Assembly (NCBI GenBank): GCA_002380945.1
Contig: DFWO01000002.1
Span: forward strand, 1-5,647
DNA from: Methylococcaceae bacterium UBA4132
GTDB lineage: Bacteria; Pseudomonadota; Gammaproteobacteria; Methylococcales; Methylomonadaceae
Length of the DNA: 5,647 bases
Reading direction: 5' to 3'
Positions 1-5,647 of the stretch are shown here, in pieces. The translations under genes and the position numbers were made by a program. Each line of letters begins with the position of its first letter. Within the stretch, counting starts at the first letter, position 1. A model generated the notes under the pieces. It was given only the letters and a program-made list of their open reading frames with translations. It did no database searches and was not told the DNA's origin.

Positions 1-35
1 GGCTCAGAAGGCGATCAGTAATCTCAATCTTCTCT

Positions 36-62
36 AAGGCATTCTTCGGAATGCCTTTTTTA
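36..62 (+). terminator. Rho-independent terminator-type hairpin just upstream of pliI
   Basis: A perfect 9-bp stem is formed by AAGGCATTC (36-44) and GAATGCCTT (49-57), closed by the very stable TTCG tetraloop (45-48) and followed by a T-rich tail (56-60 plus TATT). This is the classic form of an intrinsic terminator. It probably ends transcription of a gene lying left of the window. It sits only 24 bases before the proposed pliI start at 87, so it could instead act as an attenuator in the pliI leader. The ATG at 51 is inside the right arm of the stem, which argues against that codon as a translation start. Confidence 0.85.
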
Positions 63-86
63 TTCACTGGCAATCAAACACATTCA

Positions 87-671
87 ATGAAAAAACTACT
101 TATCAGCCTATTACTTAGCTCACTGGCATTAACCAGCACCACTGTTTTAGCAAAAACCAAAGCCGACATAAACGGCGCGTCATTTAGTAAAAAACTTCAT
201 CTGCGCGGTTTTAAAGTCAGTTTTCAAGTCACCAGCAAAGATAATAAACTTTATATCACACCGTTTGGCATGACTAGAAAGGATAAATACCCGATAGAGG
301 TGAGCATAGACGGTCAAGTGATAGATGCAGACATTGGTGATGTCAATGCTAACGGTTCGCCTGAGGTGTATGTTTATGTGAAAAACTCAAAAGGCAGCGA
401 TGTATTAATTGCCTACGCAGCCAATGGTACTTCTTCAATCACACCGATTTATTTACCCACTATGGCAGACCAAGATGCTAACCTTTCCAAAGGTTATCGT
501 GGGCATGAAGAAATTAGAATGGTTGAAAACAATATTGTACGTCGTTTCCCGATTTACAAAGACACCGACACAGACGATAAACCGACAGGCGGTTGGCGGC
601 AAATGCAGTACAAACTGACGCAAGGCGAAGCCAGTTGGATTCTTAAACTGGATAAAATGCTTGAGTTTTAG
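87..671 (+). CDS. pliI: PliI-type periplasmic inhibitor of I-type (invertebrate) lysozyme
   Basis: The predicted protein has 194 residues. It opens with a clear Sec signal peptide: MKK, then a Leu/Ser-rich hydrophobic stretch (about 4-16), with a likely cut after VLA (residues 20-22). That leaves a mature periplasmic protein of about 172 residues. The region around SKGYRGHEE (134-142) followed by VRRFPIYKD (151-159) and PTGGWRQMQYKL (166-177) matches what I recall of the PliI family. There, a Ser/Tyr loop (S-x-G-Y) and a downstream Arg insert into the lysozyme active site. PliI proteins bind and block invertebrate-type lysozymes, protecting peptidoglycan. A D-x-N-x-N-G-S-x-E stretch (85-93) resembles a calcium-binding loop. 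The reading frame is open upstream to an ATG at 51, but that lies inside a terminator stem and would put 12 residues before the signal peptide, so 87 is preferred. No Shine-Dalgarno motif is visible before 87. The M13 peptidase gene follows after 51 bp with no terminator. Family assignment is from memory of motifs, without an alignment. Confidence 0.72.
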   Translation: MKKLLISLLLSSLALTSTTVLAKTKADINGASFSKKLHLRGFKVSFQVTSKDNKLYITPFGMTRKDKYPIEVSIDGQVIDADIGDVNANGSPEVYVYVKNSKGSDVLIAYAANGTSSITPIYLPTMADQDANLSKGYRGHEEIRMVENNIVRRFPIYKDTDTDDKPTGGWRQMQYKLTQGEASWILKLDKMLEF

Positions 672-712
672 TGTTCAATCCACCACATCTATCAAGGTGC
701 ACAACCGTTTTT

Positions 713-717
713 AAGGA
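713..717 (+). promoter_or_regulatory. Ribosome binding site of the M13 peptidase
   Basis: AAGGA lies five bases before the ATG at 723, which is good Shine-Dalgarno spacing. A second in-frame ATG three codons later (732) would be 14 bases away, so this site favours 723 as the start. Confidence 0.7.
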
Positions 718-722
718 TATTT

Positions 723-2828
723 ATGATAAAGATGAAGAATACGACGTTGATAATATCAGCACTGTTAGCCTTAAATGTCAGTCATAACGCTAACAGCGAA
801 CCTGAAAAGTCAACGCCTGCACCTGTTACAGAGACTGCCCCTGCACCACCACCTGCTACAACCGATGCTAAATCTGACAACTGGGGCGTTGACATTAAAA
901 ACATCGCTAAAGACATTCAACCAGGCGATGATTTTTACCGCTATGTCAATAAAGGTTGGCTGGATACTGCAAAAATTCCACAAGGTATGTCAGCTTTTGA
1001 TTCATTTACCGAGGTCGTCTTAACCACCGAAAAGCAGATTGATGTCATCATTAAAGATGCGGTGGCTAAAAATGCCCAAGCTGGCTCACCAGAGCAACAG
1101 GTCGCTGACCTTTATGCCAGCTATACCGACATTCAGGGACGTAATCAGCGCGGTTTTGATATGCTAAAAAGCGAACTGAATGCTATTTTAGCCAGTAAAG
1201 ACCGTAGTGAAATTGCCAGCAAAATGGGACGAGTCGGATACGCCCCCCTGTTTTTTATCGGTACTGACATTGATGCAGGTAATCCACAACGCTATATCCT
1301 CACGCTATCCCAAGCAGGTTTGGGGCTACCGAGCCGCGATTACTATCTCAATAAAGGCGAACCTTTTATTGGACATCGCACCGCTTATCTGAATTACATT
1401 GAAGGTGTGTTGCAACGTGCGGGCTTAGATAACACTAAACAACGGGCAAAAGCGATTTTTGATTTTGAAACCAAAATAGCAAAAAACCATTGGACAGCCG
1501 CGCAAAAACGCGATCCCGTCAAAAGCTACAACGTCATGAGTAAAGATAAATTGCTCACTTATGCCCCTGGCTTCGACTGGAGCACTTTCATTGCCGCATC
1601 AGGTTTTGACGGTATTAATACCTTGAAAGTCACAGAAAATACGGCAATCAAAGGCATGGCGGCATTGTTTGCCAAAACGCCCGTTGCCACCCTACGCGAC
1701 TATGTGGCTTTTCAATACCTCAATCTACACGCACCTCTACTTTCGGAAGCATGGGTTGATGCGAATTTTGATTTATTTTCTCGCCGTCTTATGGGAATCC
1801 CACAACCACGTCCCCTAGAACAACGTGCAGTGCAGTTTGTCAGTGGCACACTGGGTCCCGAAGTGGCAAAGCTTTATGTAGAACGCTATTTTCCAGCCGA
1901 ATACAAAGCGAAAACCGAAGAAATGGTCAGCTTTATCCGCGAAGCCATGCAAGAGCATCTGCAACAGCTAGATTGGATGGATGAACCTACGCGCAAAGAA
2001 GCCTTAACCAAACTCGCCAGTTTTGGTGTTCAGATTGGCTATCCTGAAAAATGGCGCGATTTAAGCTCGGTCAAAATTGCCAAAGATGATTTAGTCGGCA
2101 ATACCCATCAATTAGTCACTTGGCTACGGCAAGATGATCGTAAAAAACTCGATGAACCTGTGCGTAAATGGGATTGGGGATACCAGCCGCATCAAGTCAA
2201 CGCCTATTACTCGCCAAATAAAAATGAAATCGTTTTCCTTGCCGCCATTTTACAACCGCCATTCTTTGATCCCAAAGCCGACCCCGCAGTCAACTTCGGT
2301 GCTATCGGCGTAGTGATTGGACACGAAATCGGGCATGGCTTTGATGACCAAGGCAGACAATCGGATGGTACGGGCAAATTGCGTAACTGGTGGACGAAAG
2401 CCTCTACCAAAAACTTTAATGCCAAAACCAAACGTTTGGTAGCGCAATACAATAACTACTCACCGATCAAAGGCGTTAATTTAAATGGCCAGCTCACTTT
2501 AGGTGAAAATATTGGCGATATGTGTGGTTTGACAATCGCTTATTCTGCTTATCAAAAATACGTTGCCGCCAAATATCCAGATGGCAAGCCGCTGGTATTG
2601 GATGGTTTTACAGGCAATCAACGCTTCTTTATGGGCTATGCACAATTATGGCGTAGCGTCATGACCGATGATGTAACACGAATGTACGCACTCACCGACC
2701 CTCACAGTCCAGGTGAATTTCGCACTAACGGTATCCTGACTAACTTCGACCCTTGGTATGCAACGTTTGGCGTAACTGAAAAGAACAAACTGTATTTACC
2801 TAAAAAAGAGCGTATTAGTATTTGGTAA
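723..2828 (+). CDS. pepO: M13 family (neprilysin/PepO-like) zinc endopeptidase, exported
   Basis: This 701-residue protein is a full-length bacterial M13 metallopeptidase; the family is usually about 630-700 residues. It starts with a signal peptide (hydrophobic core about 7-18, probable cut near ANS at 23-25) and no lipobox Cys. A Pro/Ala/Thr-rich linker (26-50) follows. The M13 N-terminal domain begins near DDFYRYVNKGWL (69-80), and the catalytic domain occupies roughly 490-701. The active site is complete: substrate-binding NAYY (493-496), zinc motif HEIGH (His534, Glu535, His538), third zinc ligand Glu595 in ENIGD with Asp599, His661 in DPHSPGEFR, Arg667, and the conserved C-terminal Trp701. 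Spacings from Asn493 to His534 (41) and from His661 to Arg667 (6) equal those of human neprilysin as I recall it. It should cleave exported or imported peptides in the periplasm or outside the cell. Its only Cys (601) follows the ENIGD motif, where Gly is usual (MCGL for LGGL). It may be co-transcribed with the upstream pliI. Family is certain; the symbol is the generic one and the substrate is unknown. Confidence 0.95.
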   Translation: MIKMKNTTLIISALLALNVSHNANSEPEKSTPAPVTETAPAPPPATTDAKSDNWGVDIKNIAKDIQPGDDFYRYVNKGWLDTAKIPQGMSAFDSFTEVVLTTEKQIDVIIKDAVAKNAQAGSPEQQVADLYASYTDIQGRNQRGFDMLKSELNAILASKDRSEIASKMGRVGYAPLFFIGTDIDAGNPQRYILTLSQAGLGLPSRDYYLNKGEPFIGHRTAYLNYIEGVLQRAGLDNTKQRAKAIFDFETKIAKNHWTAAQKRDPVKSYNVMSKDKLLTYAPGFDWSTFIAASGFDGINTLKVTENTAIKGMAALFAKTPVATLRDYVAFQYLNLHAPLLSEAWVDANFDLFSRRLMGIPQPRPLEQRAVQFVSGTLGPEVAKLYVERYFPAEYKAKTEEMVSFIREAMQEHLQQLDWMDEPTRKEALTKLASFGVQIGYPEKWRDLSSVKIAKDDLVGNTHQLVTWLRQDDRKKLDEPVRKWDWGYQPHQVNAYYSPNKNEIVFLAAILQPPFFDPKADPAVNFGAIGVVIGHEIGHGFDDQGRQSDGTGKLRNWWTKASTKNFNAKTKRLVAQYNNYSPIKGVNLNGQLTLGENIGDMCGLTIAYSAYQKYVAAKYPDGKPLVLDGFTGNQRFFMGYAQLWRSVMTDDVTRMYALTDPHSPGEFRTNGILTNFDPWYATFGVTEKNKLYLPKKERISIW

Positions 2829-2861
2829 TAGTTGCATTCCTTATACAGCAACTTGATAAAA

Positions 2862-2896
2862 AAAACCGCCTTTAGTTTTTGACTAAAGGCGGTTTT
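2862..2896. terminator. Strong hairpin terminator, probably bidirectional
   Basis: A perfect 15-bp stem pairs 2862-2876 with 2882-2896 around a TTTTG loop (2877-2881); the GC-rich part is CCGCC/GGCGG. On the + strand the stem ends in TTTT followed by ACTT, enough to stop transcription 33 bases after the peptidase stop codon. On the - strand the tract is longer: eight T residues (complement of A 2858-2865). The hairpin is therefore at least as good a terminator for transcripts coming from the right, that is, antisense through the YkuD pseudogene. Confidence 0.9.
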
Positions 2897-2960
2897 ACTT
2901 CACTAAGGTACGCATTGTGTGCCTGATAATTTGTAAATAAACAGCTAAAAAATTCAAAAA

Positions 2961-3309
2961 ATGTTACACCTATTCTCTATTGTAATTCTAACACTGACAT
3001 TCATTCCGTCTGCATTTGCCGCATCCTTTTGGGGTGATAAAACCTCTCAACCCGTCGATACAGTGCCATATATGCTTAGACCAGGACAATTTATCTGGAA
3101 GGGAGATGCTGTTCCTTTTGTACCTACCGTTGTCGTGGTCAGTCTTCCTGAACAAAAAGCCTATGTCTATCAGTAATGGTGTGTCTTCGGCGAGTACAGG
3201 CAAACCTAGGCATGGTACGCCCACGGGCGTTTTTATGGTGCTACAAAAGGACAAAGATCACAGTTCAAAGACCTACGGTAACGCACCAATGCCTTTTACA
3301 ATAGCTTAA
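2961..3309 (+). pseudogene. Frameshifted and 3'-truncated L,D-transpeptidase (YkuD family)
   Basis: The first part (2961-3176) encodes a signal peptide with a likely cut after AFA, then a mature start SFWGDK, VPYMLRPGQFIWKG and VVVVSLPEQKAYVY. It ends at TAA 3174-3176. The protein continues in the next frame from about 3175 to the TAA at 3307-3309 with NGVSSASTGKPRHGTPTGVF, then LQKDKDHSSKTY and NAPMPF. Together these follow the start of YkuD-domain L,D-transpeptidases, which form 3-3 or lipoprotein cross-links in peptidoglycan. Omitting one base, A3172, changes CAG TAA to CGT AAT and joins the two parts as YRNGV, the expected family text. Compared with the family pattern I remember (NGVRIGVSS), about four codons also seem missing there. 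The catalytic region with the HGCVR cysteine motif is absent, so the gene cannot make an active enzyme. Faint similarity to the expected LTWDGVALHAG-LPGY coding sequence continues to about 3342. No Shine-Dalgarno is obvious before 2961. A sequencing error could explain the frameshift but not the missing catalytic half. Confidence 0.85.
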
Positions 3310-3338
3310 CACCTAGAGCGACTTTGCGGGTATTCGCC

Positions 3339-4145
3339 CTACTGGACTAGCAACCTATCAACATCCCCACTCGTCCAGCCCGCCGTCGAGCCTTTAAAAA
3401 TATAAACCCGCCGTGTTTTATCAAAGTTCATTGTTAATGGTTCGTCAGTGGCGATGCCATAGCTTTGTTGGCAGAGCGGGATGGAAAAATCTGTGCCGTT
3501 TTTTAGTAGGGTTTTGACTTTGTGATTATCTGCGCCCATGCGGAAAATCATGGGGATGGCTTCATCGACGGGGAGGTCTTTTATCCACGGATCGCTGAGG
3601 CAAAATGACGCTAAGGCTGTGATGGATAAGGGCATGGTGGCGGGGATTTTTGCGCGTAATTCGGTGAGCAGTTCACGATAAAAACCGCGTTGTGACACTT
3701 TGGCATCAAAGTCAATTTGTAGGGCTGAGACGTTTTTTAGTTTTAGGGTGTTTAATACTAGGTGGATGATTTCATCGCGTTGAGCTGTTGATAAGGCGGG
3801 GAAATTTTCGGTTTCTATGCGTGTTACGGCAATGAGTTTGGTTTCAGGGCTGACTTTTAGCGGTTGTTGACGCGGTGAACTACGCACGTCTTGCTCAGTT
3901 AGTGTCAGGGTTTGCGCTAGAAACGCAACGGCAAATTTTTCAGGATTTAAAAAACGCAGGTCTTCTGGGCGTTCCCATGCCCATAAAACGACAGGCGGAA
4001 AACTGTTGAGTTTTGCATCGGTGGCGGTGCTGGGTTGGCAAGATAATAAGCTCGTTGCCAATAAGGTACACAACGCGTACTGAGCTAACTTCACGCCTTG
4101 TAAGGTATGTAGTGCATACCCTACGTTAATCGGTGTCAATTTCAT
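3339..4145 (-). CDS. Uncharacterised lipoprotein resembling DUF3142 proteins
   Basis: The longest reading frame gives 268 residues, ending at TAG (3341-3339). A lipoprotein signal precedes LLSC, with Cys36 as the likely lipidated residue, so the protein is probably membrane-anchored and faces the periplasm. Motifs visible after it are LWAWERPEDLRFL (54-66), ALQIDFDAKVSQRGFYRELL (141-160), LSITALAS (173-180), PVDEAIPMIFRMG (192-204) and RRVYIFKGSTAGWT (245-258). The pattern resembles a family of hypothetical proteins I associate with DUF3142. The alternating strand and helix text with acidic residues at strand ends (IDFD) hints at a TIM-barrel, glycosidase-like fold, but no activity can be claimed. 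The ATG at 4145 overlaps the tamB stop by 20 bases and has no good Shine-Dalgarno. A GTG at 4094 (codon 18) would give MKLAQYALCTLLATSLLSC, a compact lipoprotein signal, and would place the start just after a palindrome. Tight spacing to tamB suggests co-expression. Confidence 0.75.
   Translation of the reverse strand: MKLTPINVGYALHTLQGVKLAQYALCTLLATSLLSCQPSTATDAKLNSFPPVVLWAWERPEDLRFLNPEKFAVAFLAQTLTLTEQDVRSSPRQQPLKVSPETKLIAVTRIETENFPALSTAQRDEIIHLVLNTLKLKNVSALQIDFDAKVSQRGFYRELLTELRAKIPATMPLSITALASFCLSDPWIKDLPVDEAIPMIFRMGADNHKVKTLLKNGTDFSIPLCQQSYGIATDEPLTMNFDKTRRVYIFKGSTAGWTSGDVDRLLVQ
4100..4124. repeat. Short imperfect palindrome at the tamB/lipoprotein junction
   Basis: GTAAGGTATG (4100-4109) and CATACCCTAC (4115-4124) form a 10-bp stem around the loop TAGTG. 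The only mismatch (A4103 against C4121) becomes a G-U pair in the - strand RNA. The element begins one base after the tamB stop codon in the reading direction. Its GTAGGGT...ACCCTAC-like ends recall small palindromic repeats scattered between genes in several gammaproteobacteria and cyanobacteria, but only one copy is in this window, so repeat status is inferred. It has no T-tract and is not a terminator. Confidence 0.5.
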
Positions 4146-5647
4146 AATTCAGTTTAATCCGTTGTGATTCGCCCGTTTGAGTTTCGACATTGAGGTGGTC
4201 GGTTAGTTTGTGTTTTAGCACTAAGGCGACTTGCTTGCTAAATAGCCCAACTTTGGCACCCACATAAAAATCGGGGGTTAAATATTGCCCCACAGCAAGC
4301 AGAGTGCTTTGTAAAGTTTTGCCTTCTTGTACTTCAAATTCATCAATGCCTAGTTTTTCTGTGAGCCAAGATGCTTGCCCCGCGCCATAAGACAGAGCCG
4401 CACCAGCTATCATATTGCCTTCTGCTTTGCTGGCTTGATTGAGTGGTTTGCCTGCAATCAAGTAGGCAAGTGCTTCGGTTTCGGGCAATGAAGGTTCGGC
4501 ATAAATACGGGTTTTCAGTTTGTCTAGTGTGCCTGTTACATTGAGGACAGCGGTAACTTTTTTATCATTGGATAGCCGTGTTGCTTCAACATTAAGACTG
4601 GGATTATCAGGCGAGCCATTAAACACAAACTGCCCTTTACGCACGGTTAAATCCTGCCCATAGCTTTTATAGCGGGCTTTGCTCATGTTGACATCACCGT
4701 ACATAGCCATTTTTTCGCCTGTTTTAACTAGCTGTAGCTTACCTTGTAAATCAGTTTTAAAACCCATGCCTGAAAAATTAACGTTTTTTCCCAGTTCGAT
4801 ATTTATATCCGCATCAATATTGGTAGCAGTCGGTTTGGTCGCTTGCTCTTCGGTTTCGCCTAAAATGACTTCATCTTTACTGACAGCAACCGCACTTTCA
4901 GGAATTTGTTGCAGTTGGATAATGGCTTTGGGTATGGCGAGTTTGCCTGTGATTTTGCCTTTGTTTTCGGCAAAAGCGACTTTTAATTGTGGTGATATAG
5001 CGACTTCTGCTTCGGCAAGTTTGGCGACTTCAAAATTATCGCCTGTTATCGTCATGTCCAAGGCTTGGCTTGGTAAGCCGAAGACACCATCGAGTTTAAG
5101 TTGCCCCTCGCCTGATTTTGCTGAACCTTTAAGTTGAATACGTTCATCAGCGGCTAAAGCTTGGAGGTTAATTTGCCGTAGTTGTAGCCCTACATCCTTT
5201 ATATCAACTGCGCCACCGCTAAAATCCACTGAGCCGTTAGCGGTGGGTTTTGTGCTAGTACCTGCTAGGTTTACGTTAGCTTTGAGCTGCCCTTTTAAGC
5301 CTGACACTTGCGGAATCAAAGGATTTAAGGCGGCAAATTCCAGCACTGAGGCGGTAATTTGACCAGACAGGGTTTTGCTATCATCGGTGGCTAATTGCAA
5401 TTGTGCGCGTAGGTAGTCTTGTTTGATTAAGCTCAGTTTTACATCGGCAAGCAATTGATTAGCGGTTAGTTTACCTGATAGAGAAGATGCACCTAACGGC
5501 AGTTTGGTCGTCGCTAGGTTGATGGTAGTCGGTGGTACGTCTATTTGATATTGCCCTGTTAGTTTATCGGCTTGCTGTTGTAATTCAGCATTGAGAGTAA
5601 TGCGCGTGCTAACTTGTACTTGGTCTGAACTGTTAGGTTTTATCAAT
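4126..5647 (-). CDS. tamB: TamB, C-terminal part (translocation and assembly module subunit), 5' end outside the window
   Basis: About 506 residues are present; the frame is open through the right edge, so the start lies beyond it (E. coli TamB is about 1,260 residues). The first codon in the window is an internal TTG, not a start. The text is rich in short amphipathic beta-strand repeats, as in the long beta-taco groove of TamB. The C-terminal DUF490/TamB domain is recognisable: VNFSGMGFKTDLQGKL (289-304 of the visible part), KSYGQDLTVRKGQFVFNGS (327-345) with PDNPSLNVEATR (346-357), EALAYLIAGKPL (391-402), and the terminal strands VGQYLTPDFYVGAKVGLF (452-469) and KLTDHLNVETQTGES (480-494). 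TamB is anchored in the inner membrane, spans the periplasm and works with the outer-membrane barrel TamA in outer-membrane protein assembly and anterograde phospholipid transport. tamA would be expected just upstream, to the right of the window. The TAA at 4128-4126 overlaps the longest reading of the next gene. Confidence 0.93.
   Translation of the reverse strand, partial: LIKPNSSDQVQVSTRITLNAELQQQADKLTGQYQIDVPPTTINLATTKLPLGASSLSGKLTANQLLADVKLSLIKQDYLRAQLQLATDDSKTLSGQITASVLEFAALNPLIPQVSGLKGQLKANVNLAGTSTKPTANGSVDFSGGAVDIKDVGLQLRQINLQALAADERIQLKGSAKSGEGQLKLDGVFGLPSQALDMTITGDNFEVAKLAEAEVAISPQLKVAFAENKGKITGKLAIPKAIIQLQQIPESAVAVSKDEVILGETEEQATKPTATNIDADINIELGKNVNFSGMGFKTDLQGKLQLVKTGEKMAMYGDVNMSKARYKSYGQDLTVRKGQFVFNGSPDNPSLNVEATRLSNDKKVTAVLNVTGTLDKLKTRIYAEPSLPETEALAYLIAGKPLNQASKAEGNMIAGAALSYGAGQASWLTEKLGIDEFEVQEGKTLQSTLLAVGQYLTPDFYVGAKVGLFSKQVALVLKHKLTDHLNVETQTGESQRIKLNYEIDTD

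Noticed and set aside
1..35. Possible C-terminal tail of an upstream gene
   Set aside because: Two short + frames end here (TAA at 19-21 and at 35-37), but the few residues match nothing I recognise, so no gene is called.
51..86. ATG at 51 as the pliI start
   Set aside because: It lies inside the right arm of the terminator stem, and the resulting 12 extra residues would sit before a standard MKK signal peptide that begins at 87.
800..875. Repetitive CTGCACC-like stretch as a tandem repeat
   Set aside because: It encodes the Pro/Ala/Thr linker of the peptidase; the units are irregular and explained by protein low complexity.
2207..2452. Open frames on the - strand within the peptidase gene
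   Set aside because: They lie opposite the zinc-binding region of a clearly functional M13 gene, and their translations look like no known protein.
2915..2943. Candidate promoter (TTGTGT, 17 bases, TAAACA) ahead of the YkuD pseudogene
   Set aside because: Both boxes match the sigma-70 consensus at only about half the positions, no better than chance in AT-rich DNA.
3016..3309. 97-codon frame read as an independent gene
   Set aside because: Its first half is out of frame with the transpeptidase signal peptide and is meaningless; only the part after about 3175 is real, as the continuation of the broken YkuD gene.
4679..5137. 152-codon open frame on the + strand within tamB
   Set aside because: It is antisense to well-conserved tamB coding sequence, shows no family-like motif and reads as a low-complexity Ser/Pro/Leu shadow.

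Overview
The window looks like chromosomal DNA of a Gram-negative bacterium, most likely a gammaproteobacterium. The reasons are a TamB C-terminal domain (outer-membrane biogenesis), a PliI-type periplasmic lysozyme inhibitor, several Sec-type signal peptides and one lipoprotein signal. Base composition is moderate to slightly AT-rich. I cannot name the genus; Thiotrichales-like lineages are a guess only.

Layout. The left half reads on the + strand. A perfect 9-bp terminator-type hairpin (36-62) is followed only 24 bases later by a pliI-like gene (87-671). After 51 bp with no terminator comes an M13 (neprilysin/PepO) zinc endopeptidase (723-2828) with an intact active site. A strong 15-bp hairpin with T-tracts on both strands (2862-2896) closes this pair. 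Next is a broken L,D-transpeptidase (YkuD) gene (2961-3309). It carries a frameshift that removal of one base repairs, and it has lost its catalytic 3' half. The right half reads on the - strand: the 3' 1.5 kb of tamB (running off the right edge), then an uncharacterised lipoprotein resembling DUF3142 proteins (3339-4145), whose proposed start overlaps the tamB stop. A short palindrome (4100-4124) lies exactly at that junction. It suggests that the true lipoprotein start may be a downstream GTG at 4094.

How the genes fit together. Every gene appears to act in the cell envelope: protection of peptidoglycan against invertebrate-type lysozyme, proteolysis of exported peptides, a former peptidoglycan cross-linker, TamB-dependent outer-membrane assembly or lipid transport, and a lipoprotein that may be co-expressed with TamB. 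The two halves converge on the pseudogene. No terminator is visible right after the lipoprotein gene, so - strand transcripts may run antisense through the pseudogene to the 2862-2896 hairpin. I see no RNA gene, CRISPR array, transposase or phage gene, and no convincing new multi-gene system. The most informative points are the decaying transpeptidase, the palindrome and start-codon question, and the hairpin directly ahead of pliI.
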